In this document: piece after piece, positions 1 through 4,736 of the stretch
Numbering within the stretch: position 1 is the first letter of the stretch
Layout: every line of letters starts with the position of its first letter
Assembly (NCBI GenBank): GCA_005878995.1
Contig: VBME01000092.1
Location: 1 to 7,095, forward strand
DNA length: 7,095 nt
From: Methanobacteriota archaeon
Lineage (GTDB): Archaea > Thermoplasmatota > Thermoplasmata > RBG-16-68-12
Reading direction: 5' to 3'
Translations under genes and position numbers: made by a program
The notes under the pieces: generated by a model
What the model saw: the letters and a program-made list of their open reading frames with translations, nothing else
Told to the model about the DNA's origin: nothing
The model's database searches: none

Positions 1-2
1 TC

Positions 3-188
3 CTCGAGTACGCGGCCCGGGGATGGAAGAAATACGTTTCACCGCGCCTCCCGGAGATCCGGTGGCCGTGGCGGCGCGCCAAGACCAAACCGGAGAGGAG
101 AAGGCCACCCGAGGACGCGGATGAATCCTCCGAGAACCCGAGGCGCGGCCGCAGGAAGCCGCCTAAAGAAGAGTCGTCTGAACCTTGA
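3..188 (+). CDS. C-terminal tail of an unidentified protein (partial, 5' end outside window)
   Basis: The frame starting at base 3 stays open for 61 codons and ends at TGA 186-188. The translated tail begins LEYAARGWKKYVSPRLPEIR, passes through WPWRR, and then becomes a highly charged, proline-rich, probably disordered segment (repeated R/K/E/P/S) ending in KEESSEP. GC-rich third positions and an aromatic/hydrophobic start followed by a polar tail look like the end of a real protein, perhaps one with a membrane or globular domain to the left. It converges on orc1 and overlaps its last 26 bases. No family can be assigned from this fragment. Because GC-rich DNA often gives chance open frames, the call is tentative; neither other plus-strand frame nor the minus strand offers a clearly better gene here. 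Confidence 0.42.
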   Translation, partial: LEYAARGWKKYVSPRLPEIRWPWRRAKTKPERRRPPEDADESSENPRRGRRKPPKEESSEP

Positions 189-1395
189 GTCGGTAGCCGC
201 GGACCTCCCCGAGGATCTCGTCCTTCTCCAAGACCTTCTTCACGTCGAGCGGAGGGACCGACGCCTGGATTTCCTTCGTCCGACCGCCCCGTCCGAACGA
301 GCGCACGCGCGCGTGGACGAGCCCGAGCATGTCCAGCTCCGAGATCAAGTCCGTCACGCGCCGCTGAGTGAGCGGCGTCACGCCCGTCTTCCGCGACAGG
401 TCGCGGTACGTCGTGTAGACTTCGCCCGTTGTGAGCTTCGTGTTCCCGATCTCCTCGTTCAGGAGGATGCCCAGGAGGATCAGCTTCGACTGGGTCGGGA
501 GGCTCTTCACCGCCTCGATCACCGTGTCGAGCTCGATCTTGTTCTTCGCCCGCTGGACGTGTTCCTCCGTGATGTGTCCGTCCCCCTGGCGCTCGGCGAG
601 TTCCGCGCTCACCCGGAGGAGGTCGAGCGCCCTCCGCGCGTCGCCGTGCTCCTGCGCCGCGAGGGCGGCGATGAGCTGTAGGACGCCATCCGCGGCGGTC
701 CCGTTCTCGAACGCGAGCCGAGACCTCTCCGAGAGGATGTCGTGGAGCTCGTCCGCGTTGTAGGGCGGGAACACCATCTTCTCGTCCGCAAGACGAGAAC
801 GCACGCGGGGGTCGAGGTACTCCGTGAACGTCAGTTCGTTCGAAATCCCGATCAGCGAAACGCGGGCCTTCGACAGGTCGTCGTTGATCTTCAGCAGCTG
901 GTACAGGATGTCGTCCCCGTTCTTCTGGACGAGCTTGTCGATTTCGTCCAAGGCGACGATCACGACGCGCTTCTCTTCGTCGAGTTTCTCCAGGAGCAGG
1001 CTGTAGACGCGGTCCGTCGAAAGGCCGGTGAACGGGATCCGCTGATGGAAATTCTCGATGAACTTGTTGCCGATCGACTGGAGCACGCCGTACGGGGTGT
1101 CGACGATCTCGCAGTTCAGGTAGAGGTATTGGACCATCCGCGCGCCGTCCGCCTTGCGGAACTCGTTCTCGATGTACTTGACGACGGCCGTCTTCCCCGT
1201 CCCGGTCTTGCCGAAGATGAGGATGTTGCTCGGCCGTTCGCCCCTCAGCGCGGTCGCGAGGATCTGCGCGAGCTGCCCGATGTGACTCTCCCGGTGCGGC
1301 AGACGTTCCGGGAGGTACGAGGGCCGCAGGATCTCCCGGTCCATCTTGAAGATCGTCCGAGTTCCAAGGTACGGTTGGAAGATGCTTTCTTCCAT
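163..1395 (-). CDS. orc1: Orc1/Cdc6-type DNA replication initiator (AAA+ ATPase)
   Basis: This is the archaeal initiator that binds origin recognition boxes and helps load the MCM helicase; many also bind their own promoter region. The 410-residue product has the usual family length. AAA+ landmarks seen in order: Walker A GKTGTGKT (62-69), Walker B VVIVALDEID (144-153), sensor 1 around N186 (GISNEL), the arginine-rich DPRVRSRL box (195-202), and sensor 2 GDARRALD (251-258). A winged-helix DNA-binding domain follows at about 300-400, with a glycine/arginine-rich wing GRGGRTKEI (368-376). The ATG at 1395 is favoured because an in-frame TAG lies just 15 nt upstream of it and a purine-rich GGGGGAG sits 9 nt before it. 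The gene ends at TAG 163-165, overlapping the end of the convergent partial gene. Nothing is truncated or missing. It lies beside the longest non-coding stretch of the window, which fits the frequent orc1-origin linkage in archaea. Confidence 0.97.
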   Translation of the reverse strand: MEESIFQPYLGTRTIFKMDREILRPSYLPERLPHRESHIGQLAQILATALRGERPSNILIFGKTGTGKTAVVKYIENEFRKADGARMVQYLYLNCEIVDTPYGVLQSIGNKFIENFHQRIPFTGLSTDRVYSLLLEKLDEEKRVVIVALDEIDKLVQKNGDDILYQLLKINDDLSKARVSLIGISNELTFTEYLDPRVRSRLADEKMVFPPYNADELHDILSERSRLAFENGTAADGVLQLIAALAAQEHGDARRALDLLRVSAELAERQGDGHITEEHVQRAKNKIELDTVIEAVKSLPTQSKLILLGILLNEEIGNTKLTTGEVYTTYRDLSRKTGVTPLTQRRVTDLISELDMLGLVHARVRSFGRGGRTKEIQASVPPLDVKKVLEKDEILGEVRGYRLKVQTTLL

Positions 1396-1404
1396 ATGAT
1401 CCCG

Positions 1405-1411
1405 CTCCCCC
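1405..1411 (-). promoter_or_regulatory. Shine-Dalgarno-like site of orc1
   Basis: On the minus strand GGGGGAG lies 9 nt before the orc1 ATG. With the in-frame stop just upstream, it fixes the start codon. This contrasts with the GTG-start genes of the window, which have no such site and a TATA-like box close to the start codon. An AT-richer patch (GATTTTCT on the minus strand, 1451-1458) could be the orc1 TATA element, giving a leader of roughly 30 nt; that part is inference. Confidence 0.5.
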
Positions 1412-1444
1412 TACCAGCGAGAAGGTTCGCCTCGCGTGTCTCTT

Positions 1445-1457
1445 TTCCAGAGAAAAT
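1445..1457 (+). promoter_or_regulatory. Possible origin recognition box (ORB)-like element
   Basis: The sequence TTCCAGAGAAAAT matches the remembered archaeal mini-ORB core TTCCAGTGGAAAC at 10 of 13 positions. A GGG run follows at about 1470 and a GGGGG run at 1483-1487, but these are further away than the G-string of a classic ORB. It lies about 50 bp upstream of the orc1 ATG and overlaps the AT-rich patch that could be the orc1 TATA box, so it could equally be an autoregulatory site. A related TCCAGAG occurs at 1666-1672 in weaker context. Confidence 0.28.
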
Positions 1458-1544
1458 CGCGCGCGAGAGAGGGCCCGTATCAGGGGGACCCCACAAAAAG
1501 GTTTGCGATTCCGGAGTGCGACAATCCATGCGCGACGACGGTCC

Positions 1545-1570
1545 GATTTTTATTCATGTTCGCTTATGAT
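1545..1570. other. AT-rich stretch (possible unwinding element or promoter)
   Basis: About 26 bases with only around a quarter G+C, including ATTTTTATT at 1546-1554 and CTTATGATA near 1563-1571, in a window that is otherwise very GC-rich. It could be a DNA-unwinding element of an orc1-linked origin or a TATA element for a transcript starting near 1575-1580. The ATG inside it (1556) opens the long version of the downstream frame, but the TATA-like run abuts that ATG and could not drive it. Confidence 0.3.
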
Positions 1571-1690
1571 AGCACCCGTCGAGACCGGGTTGAAAGTTCA
1601 CGCTGGGAACGACACGACGTTCGCAGGTCGTCAGGAGACAACGCTAAGAGCGGATTAACTTCGTCTCCAGAGGGCCGCACCACGAGCAGT

Positions 1691-1700
1691 ACGCTTATCC
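1691..1700 (+). promoter_or_regulatory. TATA-like box of the PH-domain gene
   Basis: ACGCTTATCC has its centre about 28 bp before the GTG at 1724. In archaea that spacing puts the transcription start at or very near the start codon, implying a leaderless mRNA. No Shine-Dalgarno sequence precedes the GTG, which agrees. Confidence 0.45.
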
Positions 1701-1723
1701 CCACGAAGGCGCGTCCCGGGCCC

Positions 1724-2278
1724 GTGGAGAAGCGCGTCGCGTTCGGGTCCGGACGAGCCCTCATCGTGAGCCGCGCGGTCTTGCTCGCGGGAGCTTCCAC
1801 GGTCGTCGCCGTCTTCTTTGCGCTGTTCACGTCCGCGCCGCCGCTGTTGCCAATCGTCCTCCTCACCATCGTCCTCGTCGCGTACGGACTCCTCTTCGTC
1901 CTCTCTCCGTTGCTGACCGAACATTGGGTCACGCGGTCGCGGTTGATCTTGCGACAAGGTTGGTACTTCCGCGCGGTGGTCCGGTTCTCGGAAATCGAGG
2001 CGGTGTCCTCGGCCAGCGATGCCGAGCGCCAGCGCGTTCCCCTGGGAATCAACCGGCCGTTCGGCCAACCCATGCTGTTCGTCACCGGAGGCCGCACGAA
2101 CCTCGTGGCGTGTCGGCTCCGCAAACCGCGCCGCTTCTGGCAGGCCTTTGGCCTTTCCGCCCGCGAGATCGTGTTCGACGTCGATGACCGCACCCGCTTC
2201 CTGGCGGCGTTCGACGAGCGGCAGCGGTTACTCCCGCCAGTCCAACCCGATCGTGCGCACGCCGACCTTCGGGATTAG
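1724..2278 (+). CDS. Small membrane protein with bacterial PH-like domain, function unknown
   Basis: The 184-residue product (GTG start) has two hydrophobic helices at about 11-36 and 39-62, joined by a tight SAPP turn, followed by a soluble part of about 120 residues. Just after helix 2 comes HWVTRSRLILRQGWYFRAVV and then FSEIEAV, the pattern of membrane-anchored PH-like (YdbT/YdbS-type bPH) domains: 'T..RLILR.G......V..SEI..V'. The end (VDDRTRFLAAFDERQ, about 153-167) fits the closing helix of such domains. The soluble part is probably cytoplasmic; its ligand or partner is unknown. The GTG is chosen over upstream ATGs (1436, 1556) because the extra residues are polar and low in information and a TATA-like box sits 28 bp before the GTG. 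The last 51 bases overlap the convergent nadE. Gene reality is fairly secure from the helix-PH pattern; its role is not. Confidence 0.75.
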   Translation: MEKRVAFGSGRALIVSRAVLLAGASTVVAVFFALFTSAPPLLPIVLLTIVLVAYGLLFVLSPLLTEHWVTRSRLILRQGWYFRAVVRFSEIEAVSSASDAERQRVPLGINRPFGQPMLFVTGGRTNLVACRLRKPRRFWQAFGLSAREIVFDVDDRTRFLAAFDERQRLLPPVQPDRAHADLRD

Positions 2279-3037
2279 CGGCATCTTCCGCTTGTGGACG
2301 CTCTTCGCGACGAGGCCTTGCACGTACTTGACGTGGTCGAGCGGCACGCCCGCCTTCTCCGAGATCGCCTCCGGTTCAAGTTGGAGCTCGATCCCAAGCA
2401 AAATCCGGTCCAACTCGGAGTAAGAGATCCCGAGCTCGCCCTCGTCCGTTTGACCGGGCCACAGACCGGCCGTCGGCACTTTTTCCACGATCTCAGGCGG
2501 CACGCCGACGTAGCGGGCCATCTCTTTCACCTGCGTCTTGTAGAGATCGCCAATCGGGAGGAAGTCAACACCCCCGTCCCCCCATTTCGAAAAGTAGCCC
2601 GTGAGAGCCTCACTCTTGTTCCCCGTGCCCATCACGACGCGGTCCTCGGTATTCGCGATGAAATAGAGGATTGCCATCCGCGCCCTCGCCCGGAGATTCC
2701 CGCGCGCGATGGCGTCCGCTTGGAATGCGTTGAGCCGCTTCTCCAGCGCGGTCCCGATCGATCCAATCCCGACAACCCGGAATTCAATGCCGAGGGCCTT
2801 CGCCCACTTGCGCGCGTCTCGGAGATCTTTGCCGCCTTTCCCGTCCGGCATCGCGACGGCCAAGACCCGCCCCGGGCCGATCGCGTCCGCACACAGTTTC
2901 GCGACGAGCGCCGAGTCGACCCCGCCACTCAACCCGAGGACGACGCCCTTCCGGCCGCTTTCCCGGATCGAATGGACGATGAACGCTTGGATGATGAAGG
3001 CCTGCTCTTCCTTGAAATGCGGAGTGAGCTCGGCCAC
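2228..3037 (-). CDS. nadE: NAD+ synthase, ammonia-dependent
   Basis: It catalyses the last step of NAD+ synthesis in the cytoplasm: nicotinate adenine dinucleotide + ATP + NH3 gives NAD+ + AMP + PPi. With a GTG start at 3037 the product has 269 residues, normal for the single-domain form. Landmarks: the PP-loop ATP pyrophosphatase motif SGGVDS (37-42), GTGNKSE (137-143), SKWGDGGVDFLPIGDLYKTQ (150-169), PTAGLWPGQTDEGELG (188-203) and the C-terminal HKRKMPLIP (248-256). There is no glutaminase (nitrilase-like) domain, so ammonia or a partner must supply nitrogen. The frame is open far upstream, but those residues are antisense to the methyltransferase gene and resemble no NadE. The GTG is supported by a TTTATG box 27 bp before it. 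The gene diverges from the methyltransferase and converges, with 51 bp overlap, on the PH-domain gene. Confidence 0.96.
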   Translation of the reverse strand: MAELTPHFKEEQAFIIQAFIVHSIRESGRKGVVLGLSGGVDSALVAKLCADAIGPGRVLAVAMPDGKGGKDLRDARKWAKALGIEFRVVGIGSIGTALEKRLNAFQADAIARGNLRARARMAILYFIANTEDRVVMGTGNKSEALTGYFSKWGDGGVDFLPIGDLYKTQVKEMARYVGVPPEIVEKVPTAGLWPGQTDEGELGISYSELDRILLGIELQLEPEAISEKAGVPLDHVKYVQGLVAKSVHKRKMPLIPKVGVRTIGLDWRE

Positions 3038-3059
3038 GCGGACGGAACCTGCGTCGCGG

Positions 3060-3068
3060 GCATAAACC
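3060..3068 (-). promoter_or_regulatory. TATA box of nadE
   Basis: On the minus strand GGTTTATGC lies with its centre about 27 bp before the GTG of nadE, the usual archaeal TATA-to-start-site distance. Transcription would begin at or next to the start codon, a leaderless mRNA. An A-containing CAAGG just upstream could serve as BRE. This spacing is the main reason to choose GTG 3037. Confidence 0.55.
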
Positions 3069-3083
3069 CTTGCGGCACCCGAA

Positions 3084-3092
3084 GTCTTTATC
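3084..3092 (+). promoter_or_regulatory. TATA box of the methyltransferase gene
   Basis: GTCTTTATC, preceded by CGAA as possible BRE, is centred about 30 bp before GTG 3119. It sits only some 25 bp from the oppositely oriented nadE box, so the two preinitiation complexes would be close neighbours on the DNA. No ribosome binding site is visible, consistent with a leaderless or nearly leaderless mRNA. Confidence 0.55.
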
Positions 3093-3118
3093 GCGGGGCG
3101 CGGGTTCGCCGCGCGCCC

Positions 3119-3979
3119 GTGAACGCGAACGAGGCCACCCTCGTCTGGGTCGACGAATACAGCCGGATGGCGGAAGCCTACGACCAGAACGTCGCGCCGC
3201 GATTCGAACCAATCGCGCAGGAGGTCGTACACCTCGCGGACCCGAAACCGAACGAGCTGTTCCTCGACGTCGGCACAGGGACCGGGCTGCTCGCGTGCCT
3301 CCTGGCACCGCGCGTGCTCCCGCAAGGGGTCGTCGCGATCGACCTCGCGGACGGAGCGATTTCCGTCGCGAGCTACCGCGCAGGGAACGCGGGGATTCGC
3401 AACATCCGGTTCGAGATGCTCGACTCCCGCAACATCGTCTACCATGGGAAGCTCTTCGACGGCGTGGCGAGCAACCTCGGCGTCCCGGCGCTCGGGTACG
3501 ACCGCGTCTTCCATGAAGTCTATCGAGTCCTGAAGACCTCCGGTCGGTTCGTCTTTAGCGAGTGGCCGACGGACCCGAACCCCTCGTTCGCCGCGTTGCG
3601 GGAACTGCTTGAGAAACACGGCACGCGGTCACCCTCGAAGGACCTTGTCGAGGTGCGCGAGGCGGTGCGGCTCGTCCGATCGGATCCCGAGGCAAAGGCG
3701 CTCGGCGATCCGCGGGCGGTCCTCGAGGCCCTCCGCGTCCAGGGATTCGACCGACGGGAATCGATGAAGAAAGAGTTCCCGGTGCGGTTCGCGAGCCCCG
3801 ACGAGCTCGTTCGATTCGCTGCGTCGTACGGATTTTATGAACGCGAGCTGCGCGAGATGCCGCCCGAGAGCCACAAGGCGTTCGACGCGGAGTTGGCGGC
3901 CCGCCTCCGGCCGCTCACGACGTCGGCCGGAATCGAGGACATCTGGACCGTGAACTTCTTCATTGCCCATCCGGAGTAA
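3119..3979 (+). CDS. Class I SAM-dependent methyltransferase (UbiE/Methyltransf_11-like)
   Basis: A 286-residue cytoplasmic protein expected to transfer a methyl group from S-adenosylmethionine; the acceptor cannot be told. The N-terminal helix reads DEYSRMAEAYDQNVAPRF (12-29), the YS..A..YD entry typical of UbiE-like enzymes. Motif I is LFLDVGTGTGLLA (47-59), the acidic ribose-binding residue is D75 in VVAIDLADG, motif IV-like FDGVASNLGVPAL spans 113-125, and VLKTSGRFVFSEW (138-150 region) is the post-motif strand after 'R.LK.gG'. Residues about 155-265 form a charged, mostly helical insertion that probably builds the substrate lid, and the chain closes with the last core strand (IWTVNFFIAHPE). 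GTG 3119 is preferred to ATG 3167 because the latter cuts into the conserved first helix, and a TATA box lies 30 bp upstream. The open frame continues far upstream but is antisense to nadE. Confidence 0.9.
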   Translation: MNANEATLVWVDEYSRMAEAYDQNVAPRFEPIAQEVVHLADPKPNELFLDVGTGTGLLACLLAPRVLPQGVVAIDLADGAISVASYRAGNAGIRNIRFEMLDSRNIVYHGKLFDGVASNLGVPALGYDRVFHEVYRVLKTSGRFVFSEWPTDPNPSFAALRELLEKHGTRSPSKDLVEVREAVRLVRSDPEAKALGDPRAVLEALRVQGFDRRESMKKEFPVRFASPDELVRFAASYGFYERELREMPPESHKAFDAELAARLRPLTTSAGIEDIWTVNFFIAHPE

Positions 3980-3998
3980 GGACGGTTCGGAAGGAAAC

Positions 3999-4008
3999 CC
4001 TAAATACG
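3999..4008 (+). promoter_or_regulatory. TATA-like box of the ABC exporter operon
   Basis: CCTAAATACG, preceded by GGAAA (BRE-like), lies in the 54-bp gap after the methyltransferase stop, centred about 30 bp before ATG 4034. It suggests the exporter genes have their own promoter rather than depending on readthrough. A GGAG at 4026-4029 is only 4 nt from the ATG, a short spacing that may or may not act as a ribosome binding site. Confidence 0.45.
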
Positions 4009-4033
4009 CCGCGGCTCATCGAAACGGAGTCAC

Positions 4034-4735
4034 ATGGCCGTCGAGCCGATCATCCGCGGCGTGGACGCCCACAAGGTGTACAACTCCGGTCCCGTGACGG
4101 TCCACGCGCTCCGCGGCGTGAGCCTCACGATTCCCCGCGGCGAGATGGTCGCGATCATGGGACCGTCCGGCTGCGGGAAGACGACCCTTCTGAATTGTTT
4201 CTCGGGCCTCGACGACCTCACTTCGGGCGACGTCTTCATCGAGGGCGTCTCCCTCGCCTCGATGGACGACAACGCGAAGAGCCGGTATCGCTCCCGGCGG
4301 ATGGGATTCGTGTTCCAGTCGTACAACCTGTTGCCCGTGCTGACGGCGGCCGAGAACGTCGAATTGCCGCTCCTCGTCGCGAAGGTCCCGGCCCGGGAAG
4401 CGCGGAGGAAGGCGCTCGCCCTCCTGGTCGCGGTCGAACTGGACGGATGGGCGGACCACAAGCCCGCCCAGCTCAGCGCGGGCCAGCAGCAGCGTGTCGC
4501 GATCGCGCGCGCCCTCGTGAACGACCCGGCGATCGTGTGGGCCGACGAGCCGACCGGGAACCTCGATTCCGAGACGTCGACCCAGATCATGGACCTCCTC
4601 GTGCGCCTGAACCGGGAGGCGGGGCAGACCGTGGTGCTCGTGACGCACGACGCGCTCGTCAGCTCGCGCGCCCACCGGATCCTGCGGATGCGGAACGGGC
4701 AGATCGTCGAGGAGACCGAGACGCGGGGCGGCTGA
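4034..4735 (+). CDS. ABC exporter ATP-binding protein (MacB/LolD family)
   Basis: The 233-residue nucleotide-binding subunit powers the FtsX-type permease encoded next. It should sit on the cytoplasmic face of the membrane as a dimer. Visible motifs: an A-loop aromatic near Y16, Walker A GPSGCGKTT (43-51), Q-loop FVFQSYNLLP (93-101 region, Q95), signature LSAGQQQR (147-154), Walker B AIVWADEP (166-173), D-loop TGNLDSE (174-180) and switch histidine H205 in VTHD. The Q-loop sequence FQ.YNLLP.LTA.ENVELP and ADEPTGNLD are hallmarks of the MacB/LolD/FtsE group. The signature has Ala where Gly is commonest (LSGGQ), a tolerated variation. The length is typical and all catalytic residues are present. 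One base separates its TGA from the permease ATG, so the two are almost certainly co-transcribed and translationally coupled. The transported substrate is unknown. Confidence 0.97.
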   Translation: MAVEPIIRGVDAHKVYNSGPVTVHALRGVSLTIPRGEMVAIMGPSGCGKTTLLNCFSGLDDLTSGDVFIEGVSLASMDDNAKSRYRSRRMGFVFQSYNLLPVLTAAENVELPLLVAKVPAREARRKALALLVAVELDGWADHKPAQLSAGQQQRVAIARALVNDPAIVWADEPTGNLDSETSTQIMDLLVRLNREAGQTVVLVTHDALVSSRAHRILRMRNGQIVEETETRGG

Positions 4736-4736
4736 G

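Larger units (their letters stand above)
1396..1723. other. Non-coding region upstream of orc1; candidate replication origin / regulatory region
   Basis: These 328 bp separate the orc1 ATG from the GTG of the divergent PH-domain gene. Seen directly: an ORB-like sequence at 1445-1457, G-strings (GGGGG at 1483-1487, followed by ACCCC), an A-run near 1495, an AT-rich stretch at 1545-1570, and short inverted repeats at 1596-1631 (GAACG/CGTTC, ACGAC/GTCGT) and 1634-1668 (GGAGAC/GTCTCC). An open frame runs through part of it in the frame of the downstream gene, but its translation is polar and non-descript, so I treat it as untranslated. Archaeal origins often lie next to orc1/cdc6, which makes this a reasonable candidate. 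However, only one passable ORB-like motif is visible, whereas well-supported origins usually carry several, so the origin call is weak. Confidence 0.33.

Noticed and set aside
147..154. Arm of G+C-rich words near GCGGCCGC as repeat or attachment site
   Set aside because: A lone palindromic GC word in GC-rich DNA; no second copy or integrase nearby.
1478..1493. GGGGGACCCC as a terminator hairpin
   Set aside because: There is a single base between the arms, too few for a loop, and no T-run follows in either direction.
742..1569. 275-codon plus-strand open frame opposite orc1
   Set aside because: Antisense to an intact AAA+ initiator with all motifs; acid/arginine-rich shadow translation.
1436..1723. 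Longer start for the PH-domain protein (ATG 1436 or 1556)
   Set aside because: The added residues are polar and featureless, and the TATA-like box at 1691-1700 would then lie inside the gene.
2294..3118. Upstream extension of the methyltransferase frame
   Set aside because: It lies antisense to nadE, has a charged low-information translation, and a TATA box plus GTG at 3119 gives the normal N-terminus for the family.
3038..3619. Upstream extension of the nadE frame (194 residues)
   Set aside because: Antisense to the methyltransferase; shows no glutaminase/nitrilase domain and no similarity to NadE N-termini.
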